Shown here one piece after another: positions 1 through 11,800 of a DNA stretch of 64,000 nucleotides. The first letter of the stretch is position 1; the number at the start of each line of letters is the position of its first letter. The notes under the pieces were generated by a model. It was not told the DNA's origin and made no database searches. It saw only the letters and a list, made by a program, of their open reading frames with translations. Source of the stretch: Apteryx mantelli (lineage: Eukaryota > Chordata > Aves > Apterygiformes > Apterygidae); contig NC_089979.1 in the NCBI RefSeq assembly GCF_036417845.1, positions 118,701,415 through 118,765,414 of the forward strand, in the 5' to 3' direction. The position numbers and the translations under genes are program-made.

Positions 1-1204
1 AAGCAACCTGCCAGCAGTCCAGGCTGGAGGTATGCAGGGCCCATAGGGAGTTAATCTGGGCTAAGCTACCAAATGACAATAGTGAGTAAAGCTGGTGGGA
101 GGATGCGGGTTCTTCAGCCATCAAAAATCAAAGAGAGTATTAAACTGGCAGGATTATACATCTCTAACTGGATGAAGACAAATGAGCAAATGGCAGCCAA
201 GTAGGAAGCTCTGGGTGTTTTTTAATCATACGTCAGGTTTGTGTTTCAGGCCCTCTTTGAGCTGTGTTCACAATTACTGGCCCTATGGCTTAGCGGTTCC
301 CTGCTCCTCTCGTTCCCAGACACTTGGCTCGTCCTTCTCCTGGACACTGTCAGCCCTGCCAATGTTTCCCTTATCCTTTTCCAGCTGGTTCCTGATCAGA
401 CCTGCCACATGGGCATGCGCCCCGGGAGTGGGGACCTTTTTTTCCCATAATCTGTATGCAGCCAGTGCTCAACTGCTCTATTCAGCCGCAACCAGGAACA
501 CACAAGCACCACCAGCTGCCTCAATGCAGCCAGCCCTTGTCTGGAAACCAAAGGCTTGTCCTAATTGTCCAGGTGGATGAAGAAGCATTTGGCAACTGTT
601 GCAATCCTCTTCTCTTCTGACCTCTGCCATGGCAAAGCCATGTCCCTTCCTCACAAGTGACTACTTCCCCTTCTGAGAAACTGCTCCATTTACGGGGGAT
701 CTGGGGGAAGCAGAGCCTGCTCCTCTTGCTTTCTTGCTCACCTGTTTCATCCTAGGATGCAGGCATGGATGATGTGAAATCAAATGTTTTAGAGGGAACA
801 GGAAGCTGAATGTCTCCTTATACAGTCTGGGCACTTTGTTAGGACATGCCACTGTTTTCTTCAAAATAAGTAGGGAGAAAGAACATAGGGGTTTTTTAAT
901 GGTTTTCAAAAAAATCTCAAATACTGATCTTTAACTCAGTCCAGACGGCCTTGGTGTGGGTACATATTACCATACAGCTGGGAGGTGAGATTCTGGCCCG
1001 CCTGAAATCAGGAGGGTGCGGTTTCTGCCCTTCAGGTTTAATTAATTCTGTTTAATGCCATGATAGAGACTTACATTTACCAGCTAAATGTGCAGGACAT
1101 AAAATCCCTCAGCTCCTTTGTGATGTGAAAATGAAAACCTCAATCCCTGCAAATGATGAAGGAGTGCTGCAGCTCAACAGCAGGGTACAACCCCAGCCCC
1201 ACCG

Positions 1205-1236
<32 letters not shown>

Positions 1237-4200
1237 TTCTTCTGCACTCAAAGCTGCAGGCTGCCCGGCTGTGGTGGAAAAAATGCCATTAATTTTATAG
1301 GCCCTGAACAACATGGTTTGCTGAGGTTGCACCAATAACAGCAAAACAAATCTGCAGTGCAAAAATGAATCTGGGCTCTCAATACAAATAGATCTATGAT
1401 GTGCCTAAACTTGGAAAACTTCCCTGCTGCCTCTGCAGCTCTGTCTGTTTTCCCTGATCTGCTGCTTACGCAAACACAGGTTTAAATCCAGTGGATTTCT
1501 GCTGCAAGAATAAAAACCTCAGCAGCCCAGTACAGTGGAAATGTGCATTACCATTGTAACTGCCTGCAAGCGCTGGCTGTGGAGCAGCGGCTGGCCTCTG
1601 GAGAGCTTAGCACTGAAGGAAATCATCTTGTTAGCTTTCTGTGCATGGAGGAGGGCCATAACGCAAACCTTGGGCAGCTGCATGCAGTGAGGTAAAATCT
1701 TGTCAACGAGTCATGCTAAAAATCAATATTTCTTCCCTAGGTTAGAGGAAGCAATCAAAAAGAAGATGGATTTCCAGGATATGTTTCATTTGAGCACGTT
1801 CTGGGTCAGCCTGTTCCCACGTGTGCTACGGAAGTATGTGTTTGCTTGATCCAGCAAAGCAGGTAGGCACACTTCAGTGCCAGAACACTTTTGTGTGTGT
1901 TGACACTGTATATTAAAGGACTCTCCTAGGCCCAAAGCAAAGATGACAAACAGTGTGACTGGTTCCTTCTGAAACTGGAGCACGGGAAAAGTGGTAAGTT
2001 AAATTATATTAAGGCTATATTAAGGAAAAACACAGAACCTGGAGATTTCAGATCATCAGACTATGATTCACTCATGTTAATCTGACTGAAATGCAAGTTG
2101 TTGGCTAAAAAATAACATTTTTAGAGGTGTATAGGAAGACAATTTTGGCCAGACCAGTTCCTTGAGCTAGCTCACTATGTGGCTGCCCAAGGAGAGGGAA
2201 GCATGACTGGGAGTAGGGAGGAGGAAAACGGCAACAACGTCCCTTGAATGCAGCCTTCACCTAGTGTGGCATCTACTGAGCATCAAACTCCAAACTTCAG
2301 AGACCTTGTGATGTTTTTGCATTATGATGTGTTTAAAATGACAATTCTCCCCCACCTTTTTTTAGTTCATGTGTTCCATTTTGCTTAGCAAAGAGCAAAC
2401 TTCAAACAGTAACTCCATTCACCACTTGAATCAGGATCAGGATGACATATTAATCATGGATTTATGATTAACTCTCATGCTGTCATGTGACTAATCAAGC
2501 TCAAATCCCTATAGAGGGGAGGTATTTTAAGAAGAAATAGTATAAACATGGCCAAAGCAATGAAGACATCTATTGTCTTTGTCATTTGTTCATGAACTAC
2601 ACTAGCACGATTCATTAGTACTGCAAAAAATGTGCTCTAGGGGCATCATGTTTTCTTTGCTGTATTACAGATACAAAGGTCAAATTTTAATATGAAAGGT
2701 CTTGACATTTTCTGTGGGAAAGATTCTGATTCAGACCAGTAGAGGGAGAAAGCAGGTCAAAGACATAAATTAGTGGATTTCGTAAAGATTTATTGTGGAA
2801 CAAAAAAATCTGATTTATTGCCATAATAAGAGTGCAAGAACTGTTGTTCAGTTTGCTGCTGGGTTCCTTGCTGTTGTCCATTATTACTTACTTTATTAAA
2901 AAGCAAATGAATAGTAAGTATATGTTATATTTTCCTATTTTGACAGGAGAAAAAGAGGATTCAATTTGAGGAGCAGAGTTTTAGCAGTCAATGGCTGGAA
3001 ACTGCTCTTGGAATATTCTGGTAAGTAAAAAGAAAACATTTGTGCATATAAAATATGTTTAAAAAAAACCCCACTTGTTGCAACTCAAACAAGTTAATTT
3101 TCTGGATGCATCAGATGTAATGTCACAGGAGACCATTCAGGTGAATGAAGAAGACTTCTTGTGTTCTTCTACCATTTCCATCACCATGATATCTGACTTG
3201 GTGTCAGTTGATTGGCTGTTCTGAAAGAAGAGGGGGAAAATGAAGAGCAGCATTGTGTTTGTATGACATTATGTTAATGTGACAGTGCTTTTTAATACAA
3301 AATAATAAGCAGTTAATATAACTTTGAATGGTTAACTTTTTTTACATCAGGTAATGTGTTTGAGTGATTAGGTATATATCTGAGCGGTAGTTGAGCAAAA
3401 TTAAAAATAAAAAAAATTGAAAAGACATTGGTTCATTTTTCCTGAGAAAATTATTTCTACCTCAAAAATATCAGTTTCATCCATAATACATATGGCATGG
3501 TATAGGCAGAGAGAGGCAGAACAATTCACACAGTCAGAACCTGGAAGACAAGGAATGACAGTAGTCACACCTGAAGAGTTACTAGGGTGACTGAGACTCA
3601 CCGTGTCGGTTCTAGTGTTTCTAACAGAGTCTCCCCCATACAAATTCAGACATTATTTCCATCACACAGTTTCTTCTCACTTTCCTGTAGAACAGTAAAT
3701 GATGTGACTAACATCTCCCATGTGCAGTTCATTCCCTCCTTCCCTGGGTGTCAGTGGAATGCACCACAAAGCGTTCGGGTCTTATTGCATTTATTTTAAA
3801 TAAATGGGAAAAAGTTGAAGAGCACAATGTGCTTTTATAGCAGAATATAGTTAATTTTGACTGTGGTGGTCCTCTAAGAATTTGCTCCACATGCGAGCTA
3901 TACCTTTAGAAGACTCTGTCTCCTGCCAGCTGAACTGTGAGCAGTTGGGGAGTTTCAGAGAAATTAAGTTGGCCTTGCAGTCCAGCCCAGAGCCACAAAG
4001 GAGATTTTGGATGTGCTGGGTTGGGGTCATTAGGCACCTGGAAGAAAGTACTGAGACTATGAACTTCATATGCCTTTCCATCATAGGCAACCTGGGAAGA
4101 AGACATGTGATGTGCTTGTGGCAGCCTGTAGGGCTAACAAGATCCACTGCAGCCTCCTGTTGCTCTTGGACTTTCTAAAACAAGACCAGAATATTGTTCA

Positions 4201-7010
4201 CTGGGTTGGGATGGAGACTCCTGGCCAAAAGGAGGTTGGAGGCAAAGTGGTGCTGTTGTAGTTAAATATCAGGGAACAATCAGAGACAGCTCCTAAACAA
4301 CAGCATGATTTCACCAAAAATGGGCATGTGACTTCTGCAAAATAAGAATTCACTGTTGCTGACAGCTCTTGGAAGTGCTTTGTAGAGATTTTTTTTTCTT
4401 CCCCATCATGTTCATGATTTTGTCTTTCTTTGGTTCAGCTTCTGCTAGATGTCCTTCACCCAAGGATTGATCTCAACTAACCCCTGGACCATTTCACTAT
4501 TGCTTTGTTCTTATTGGTAAAATCAACCATTCACATAATTTTTACTTTAAACAATAAATTCAAGTAATCATATAGTAATACTGCAAAGTAATAAACGCAG
4601 CCACACAAAAGGAAGTTGGAGAGGCATAAGTTTATTCTCTTCCTAAGGGAATCGCTTTTATTTCTCTCCCATCACTTAATATTACAGTACCATCTCTCAT
4701 AACATATTGGGCACTGTATAAACAGAGATGGGAAAATGAAATCTGAGTTAATGTCATCCTAGCTGTTCATTTACTGAGAGATACTGAATATGTCTGCAAA
4801 GACAACTAATTGGTTTGTATCTCCACATATGAGGGGTACCTTGCCTGAGGCGCTATATTAGCCACAACCTTTCGAGAAAGGATTTTAGAAGTTTTAGAAG
4901 ATTATTCTAAAATCTACAGACCTTTCTTAATCTGGCCAAAAGGATCCTATGGTCTAGATACTGAATGCTCCGCAGAAGGTCAGGAGAACAGATCCCTCCA
5001 TTAACAACAGAGCACAATCCATCAATACACATAATCTGTTATTTGTCTTTTGCCCTTTCCTAAGTTTGAAAGATCAGCTTCCATGAGCGTGTGTGGCTGG
5101 CCCTTTGCAATTTTCTCTATAAGCAGGAAAGGCTGTTCAGGTCCTGGAGCTAGCTCCAGAGAAGCTGGTGCAGAAAACCCACTCCTGGACTAGACCTTTT
5201 CTACAAATTCAAGGAATTTTACTTTTATTATTCATGTACCTGGTAAAATCCTACGTATTTCTTTCCTGCTCCTTATCCAGAATTCATCCTTATCCTCATC
5301 ATCATTCCTACCACAGAACCTAACCTCTCAGTAAATCTTTATCTAGGGGCTATAGGGATCCTGAATCTTCTCTGCATCTCCCTTTGCAGTGCCAATTTAC
5401 TGCTCCATTGGCAAAATATCCCCTTCCACTAAGTGAAGAGCCTGATAATGCCTTCAAGGATAGAGCACTTTTCATTGTTTGGTACTTGATATAGCATCTT
5501 TTTTTTGTTTGTTTATGTGTCCAGTGAAGGTTAAGATTAAATTGCAAGAAAGGGCATTATTGTTGCAAGTGAAATAAATGAACCTCAAATATAAAAACTG
5601 AAGTCTTACAGGAACAGTGGCCTGACAATTTATTTGCTGTTCTGTTTTTAAATTTGAAAGAGCTATAGTTTGCAGTAAAGCTGTTTGCATGAGTACATCA
5701 AGTGGGATTTGGTATTAAATCTGTAACTGAATTTATTCCCGTTAATATTGTTTAATGTAGACCATAGAATAGTTTAGAAGTAATGAAGTCACATAATACT
5801 TACAATGTACACTGGGTCACCACTAATAGTTGCTGTGGAAACCATATCGTCTCTTCTCTTTTCTTTTGCCGTAGTAGTACATAATCATAGTGGTTTTCTT
5901 TTTTCAAGGATTACATTCCATGACACTTTCAAAGAAAATGAAAAATTAATGACCTTCGCCTGAGGCAGTTTAAATAAAGGAGGGGGAACTCCTCACTTTT
6001 CTGCACCAGACTTGGAAACAGGAGTATGGAGTTTTATTTCAAATTCCATAGCACGACCACGGCAGCATCACTATTCAGATAGAGGTACATAAAGTTACAG
6101 GATCAGCAGCACTGAAAAGGAAAGGACTGGAGTTTCCAGTAGGAGTTGTGGGCCTTCAGCTGTTCCACAGATCAAGCTACCAAGCAATACAGCTCTATAG
6201 CTTGATTGCACATATTGATGGAGGCCTGATCTAAAGGGGTGCATGTACAGGGAGGATCCAGACAACCACAACTTGTTACATGTTACATGACAACAAATGC
6301 ACAGCACACTAGTGTTGGAAAATTCAACGGCCCAGAAAAGGCATTCATGATAGGCTGCCACTTACAGCCATGGTGGTGCCTAAGTGAATTTAAACTAATA
6401 AACATATTTTTGAATAGTCATATTTGTTTTACAGTTAGGGTCCAATGCTTGCCCTCTCTGAGAGCCTCCGAGGGCAACAAGTCTGCCAGTCCTGATGTGT
6501 CCTGCCACAGGGGAACACGGGCATCTTCCCAGTCATAAGGCTGCCTCCCTGGCAAACAGCCAAGACATCAGAATAATCCCTCATAAGAACATCCACAAGA
6601 AAACAACTGAGGACCTCTAAACTGGATGTCGAGGAAGAAATGGTAATTTTATCAGAAAGACCGTTGGACTAAGACTTGTCTGCAGGGCCTTCTATTCCTT
6701 ATATCGCAGACTGCCTGTGCAAAACCTTTAGACTAACAAATTCCCTAAGCTAGACCCTACTTCAGTACAAATCATCTGTAATTGTTTTAATGATTTTATT
6801 AATGACGCACAGATACCTTCTTTGTACTAGTTACACAGTTTTCTTCATTATCCCATGGCCTATGGCAGAGATGCCGCTGAGGAGAACAATAATAATTGGC
6901 ACCCATAGAAAAATAAACAGTTTGAGCTGTACAGTTAGGGACTAGTCTCTCCCCTTAAATTCTTATTAATTAGTAGATGGAGGTATTTTAGATTTTAAAA
7001 TCCCAGTGAC
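1..7010. other. Upstream intergenic DNA, no gene recognised
   Basis: AT-rich sequence with no exon, RNA gene or complete repeat that I recognise. Open frames here, such as 182-580 (+) and 3851-4178 (both strands), show no family motif and no splice or codon pattern that would support them. In mammals the gene upstream of MYRIP is MOBP, from general knowledge of the human 3p22 order; nothing resembling it is visible here. The stretch may hold distal regulatory elements of MYRIP, but single-sequence reading cannot show that. Confidence 0.6.
1203..1235. repeat. (CG)n-(CA)n dinucleotide repeat
   Basis: A short CG run passes directly into a CA run of about eleven units. It is an ordinary compound microsatellite of strictly alternating purine and pyrimidine bases, so it has Z-DNA potential on a small scale. 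Confidence 0.95.
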
Positions 7011-7226
7011 TACAGGCATACCTCAGAGATATTGTGGGTTCGGTTCCAGACCACTGCAATGAAGTGAATATCACAATAAAGTGAGTCACACAAAATTTTT
7101 TGGTTTCCCAGTGCATATAAAAGTTATGTTTACACTATACTGTAGTCTATTAAGTGTGCAATAGCATTATGTCTAAAAAAACAATGTACATACCTTAATT
7201 AAAAAATACTTTATTAATAAAAAATG

Positions 7227-8399
7227 CTAACCATCACCTGAGCCTTCAGCAAGTCATAATCTTTTTGCTGATGGAGGGTATTGCCTTGATGTTGATGGCT
7301 GCTGACTGATCAGGGTGGTGGTTGTTGAAGGTTGGAGTGGCTGTGGCAACTTCTTAAAATAAGACAGCAGTGTAGTTTGCCGCATTGACTGACTCTTCCT
7401 TTCACGAAGGATTTCTCTGTAGCATGCGATCCTGTTTGATAGCATTTTACCCACAATAGAACTTCTTTCAAAATTGGAGTCAATCCTCTCAAACCCTGCC
7501 GCTGCTTTATCAGCTAAGTTTATGCCATATTCTAAATCCTTTGTTGTCATTTCAACAACGTTCACAGCATCTTCACCAGGAGTGGATTCCATCTCAAGAA
7601 ACCACTTTCTTTGCTCATCCATAAGAAGCAACTCCTCATCCATTAAAGTTTTATCATGAGATTCACAGCAATTCAGTCACATCTTCAGGCTCCACTTCTC
7701 ATTCTAGTTCCCTTGCTGTCAGTTCTAGCCCTCTTGCTGTCAGCCTGTCCTTTGAAGCTTTGAAGCTCAGGCATTGACTTCTCCTCTCTAGCTATGAAAG
7801 CCCTAGATGGCATCTTCTTCCAATATAAGGCTGCTTCGTCTACATTGAAAATGTGTTGTTTAGTGTAGCCACCTTCATCAATTATCTTAGCTAGATCTTC
7901 CGGATAACTTGCTGCAGCTTCTACATCAGCACTTGCTGCTTCACCCTTGCACTTTTATGTCATGGAGGCGGCTTCTTTCCTTAAACCTCATGAACCAACC
8001 TCTGCCAGCTTCCAACTTTTCTTCTGCAGCTTCCTCACCTCTCTCAGCCTTCATAGAATTGAAGAGAGTTTGGGCCTTGCTCTGGGTTAGGCTTTAACTT
8101 AAGGGAATGTTGAGGCTGGTTTGATCTTCTATCCAGACCACTAAAACCTTCTCCATATCAGCACTTAGGCTGTTTTGCTTTCTTATCATTTGTGTGTTCA
8201 CTGGAGTAGCACTTTGAATTTCCTTCAAGAACATTTCCTTTGCATTCACAACTTGGCTAGCTGTTTGGCACAAGAGGCCCAGCTTTCGGCCTGTCTCGGC
8301 TTTCGGCATGCCTTCCTCACTAAGCTTCATCATTTCTAGCTTTTGATTTAAAGTGAGAGACAAGTGACTCTTCCTTTCACTTGAACCCTTAGAGGCCAT
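7227..8399 (-). pseudogene. Broken Tigger1-like transposase
   Basis: This is the remnant of a pogo-family transposase, read right to left from the ATG at 8399. The N-terminal part (8399-8094) starts [10 protein letters not shown] and contains the CENP-B/Psq-like helix-turn-helix DNA-binding region. It ends at a stop that looks like a C to T change in a glutamine codon. The next segment, in about 8090-7745, keeps the region around the first catalytic aspartate (motif FNVDE, about 7830-7850). The internal deletion removes the second and third acidic residues of the DDE/D triad, so no active enzyme is possible. The C-terminal part (7643-7254) is open and contains SYFKKLPQP. It is closed early by a TGA in place of an arginine CGA, a CpG decay. 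A further stop and a frame change lie at about 7660-7700. The original stop probably lay near 7227. Confidence 0.9.
7702..7743. repeat. Two 21-bp direct copies at the transposon deletion junction
   Basis: Units 7702-7722 and 7723-7743 both begin TTCTAG and end CTTGCTGTCAG, with three mismatches between them. They sit exactly where the sequence jumps from the C-terminal coding part to the part beside the first catalytic aspartate. They therefore mark the internal deletion breakpoint. Confidence 0.9.
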
Positions 8400-8813
8400 T
8401 GTAGGGTTATTAATTGCCCTAATTTCAATATTGTTGTGTCTCAGGGAATAGGGAGGCCCGAGGAGAGGGAGAGAGACAGGGGAAAGGCCAGTCGGTGGAG
8501 CAGTCAGAACACACATGACATTTATCGATTAAGTTTGACATCTTATATGGGAGCAGTTCGTGGCAACCAAAAACAATTACAATAGTAACATCAGAGATCA
8601 CCATAACAGATACAATAATAACGAAAAAGTTTTTGTAATATTGCGAGAATTACCAAAATGTGACACAGAGACACGAAGTGAGCACATGCTGTTGGAAAAA
8701 TGGTGCTGATAAATTTGCTCGACACAGGGTTGCCACAAACCTTCAATTTGTAAAAAACGCAATATCTGTGAAGCACAAAAAAGCGAGGTGCAATAAAACG
8801 AGGTATGCCTGTA

Positions 8814-11800
8814 TATTTTTATACATTCACCAGGAACCTGCATGAGGAAATAAAGTTCAGTATATAAATATTTGTCTGGAATGTCACACCCTGTTAGTTT
8901 AAGAGTTGAGCAGAGGAAGGGGGCGTATTTCATTTATTCCTGATGTACTGAAGTGCTGAAATACTCCAGTTTTCAGACTGGAAAGGCAGTTCTCAAATAA
9001 ATTATAAAAATGAGAAACTGATGAAGTCTATTTTGCAATAGAGATACTGTTAATTTTGGCAGATTTGGGCTGAAAGCGGTAAAGAATAGGCCCTGCAGAG
9101 CTGATTTTGGTCTTGCACAATAATGCATTTGTGCAGTGTGTGCAGCCCACAATGAGGATTAGCTAAGGTGAAATAAGTGACAGGGTCTTGTCAGACAAAG
9201 TACCTTTAAAACAATATGGATAAGTATAACAGCTAATGTGAGGTCCCAAGGCAGATATAAAAGCACAGGAACTTTATGTGGATTTGGGACAATCCCTGGA
9301 GGATTTGATTTGCATAAAGCCACACAATCATTTCAGCAGCTTGTGACAAATATAATCCTGCTCCAGTACGTCCCATGCTATTTCAGATTTCTGGGGTAAG
9401 TTAACTATGAAGAATATTATTTGGTACATGGGAAAACACCAAGGAACAAACTGATTATACAAAATACAGGGATGGGAATTAGAGCATTCATAGGTTAAGC
9501 TCTTTGAAAGAAGCACAGTGTATTTTCTATGGGTTTGTACAGAACTTAGCTCAAAGGGTACTCAGCTTAATCGTGGCATGTGAGAGGTTTTGCAAGAGTA
9601 TGTCTAACAATAATTTGATTAGATGTGCCAGCATCTAACACATCTACTTTCATAATACTTTGACTCCGTTCTTTTCTGAAAAGGGGTGTTGGCATGCAGC
9701 CTTATTTTAATTGCCATAACTATCCCTACCATGTGTTTGTCTTGGAACTTTTGTTTTGGTGACAGAGAAATTAACTTGATGAAAGAGTCATCACAGAAAT
9801 AATTTTTGCTTGATATTTTTTATTTTAATAATCATCTCTCGTAGACACATCGTGAAGACAGTTTCTCACAACATCTGTTATTACTCCAGCTATGTAAATC
9901 TTACTACTGGTCGATGTATCTAATTAAAATAGTCTGTTTCTCTGGCTCTGAAATGTTTATGAACTAGGCTGTGTGTTATTTGCAAAGACCTTGTCCCACT
10001 GTCACTGGGCATTTCTGCTGTTCACCACATCCATTTTTTCCTTAGTCACGTGGTACTGATTTGGAATAGATGAATATCAAAGAAATAGGGACTTCAAGAT
10101 GTCTGCATAAAAGTTTCAGGAATGTGTAAATGCTTGTGTGAATAAAAATTTACATGACTATTTCTGTACAGTGGTCTAAGGGAAAGGAAAAAAAAGTGAG
10201 TAAACTTGCCTACTTGGCACATTTGAGAAGCGGTTATATTCTATAATGCTCAAATAAAAGGCTGGAAAACTCTGTTTAGCTAGTTTTGTTGACCCTGTTT
10301 TCATGCAAAAATTATTTTCAAGATTAGGGTTTCTTTAAAAAAAAATTCTTCAAAATTATCCTATTCAGGGTGTACTAAAATATAACATGTTAATATAAAG
10401 TGCTTTTATTTTGCCTAATCTTGCTTAAGGGAATTCATTGTTTTTGTATGGCATATAATTTTTAAGACTCTCTTCATGAGGATTCATTACACTATTGCTG
10501 TGATTTTGCTCATAAAATATAAGCAGAGGATTATATAATGTATACTCTTTGCATCTGAGGATAGTTTGTCTGCATACAGTTACTATAAGGGAAAAAACCC
10601 TCTAAGAACATCACCTTCATTCATCAGCTTTAGCCCACAGCACTTGGGATAATGACAGCTTCTAAAATTTAATTTTTAATAATTTCAGATAATGAATAAG
10701 CTCTGTTTATTTGAATAAGAACAGCATTTAATTGGTGTTTCTCTGAAAAATAATCTACTTGAATGTAGCCTGGCTCTGGGGATGAAAAATGTTAAGTAAA
10801 GTTATGTTTAAAAGCAGATTAGCAATTTTTGGCACTACTAAAGGACTTGAATCAGTAAAACCAAAAGATAGTAGCTCTACAAGCAACTGCAGGTAAAATA
10901 TATTGTTGTTTTAAAACCAAAACTTTACAGCCACTGGTTGATTCTGATACAAAGAAATCGAAAAAAGCTGAAAGAAAGTACCACTGAAAACAAGAGAACA
11001 AGAGCTAAACTGACACTGGCTCCTGTATACTTAGTGTTTGAATCTGTTAAGTCAAAGCTGATTTAACATGAACATTTTCCTGTTTAGCTGGAGACTTGAA
11101 TGTTTTTTCTTATTCCTCTCCTAGACACCATGAAGTTTTTTCTCATTTTCTTATTTGTAAAGAACAGAGCAGCACTCAATAATATAAAAGACGGTACCAC
11201 ACCCTCAGCACTGCTTTGCACAGGATATAAACAAAGCACTAAAGAAAAACCTCAGTTTATCACATCCCTTGTGCTGCTGCTTGTCTTTGGATTGTCTTGG
11301 AGCAAGAGGGAGTTATTGCATGAAAGGTAGGGCTAATTGGAGAAAAAAATTGATAATGAAAAAAAAACCCTTAGGATGAAGGACATTTCCCTTGTGTATC
11401 TCAGCCAGTGTCACAAAACAAAGTTCATTTTTCAGGGAAATTAAAGAACTCACTGCACCATATTTAGAACTTTTTTTTTTTTTTTTACTCATGGAAGTGT
11501 AAGAGCTGAATTTTGCCTTCACCCACATGCATTTGCTGGCAGGCATAAGGGAAGAGCACTAAAATCCGTCACTGCTCTGCAAGTAGCTCCTTCAGACACC
11601 TTCAAGCTTTCATTTATACACCCTATACGAATGAGGAAAAATCTGCAGCAGCAGTGGCAGAGCCAGCATCATGGTCTCTTCTGAAATTTTTCTTCCTCTG
11701 TTCTGATTATTCTTCCCACTAATCATGGGTAGCTCTTACCACCCTTTTTTTCTGCTCTGCCCTCTCTCTTACTAGCTCATATGCCTGTTGTTCCCAGTCA

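Larger units (their letters stand above)
7013..8811 (-). mobile_element. Tigger1-like pogo/Tc1-mariner DNA transposon, internally deleted
   Basis: The left end begins with the inverted terminal motif CAGGCATACCTC at 7013. The right end finishes with its exact reverse complement at 8811. A TA dinucleotide flanks each side (7011-7012 and 8812-8813), the target duplication expected of this superfamily. Almost the whole length reads as the Tigger1 family known from eutherian mammals, compared from memory. The element is about 1.8 kb against about 2.4 kb for the full family, so roughly 0.6 kb is missing from the middle. Differences from the remembered consensus are mostly CpG to TpG/CpA decay, with many CpG sites still intact, which suggests moderate age. 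Without the middle of its transposase it could only have moved by trans supply. Family identity is strong; the exact subfamily is not certain. Confidence 0.93.

Noticed and set aside
182..580. 132-codon + strand frame near the window start
   Set aside because: Ser/Pro/Leu-rich with no motif; a shorter frame overlaps it in another phase. No support for a gene.
3851..4178. Overlapping 98-codon frames on both strands
   Set aside because: Both strands being open in the same interval argues for chance. No domain is recognised and no repeat boundaries or target duplications were found.
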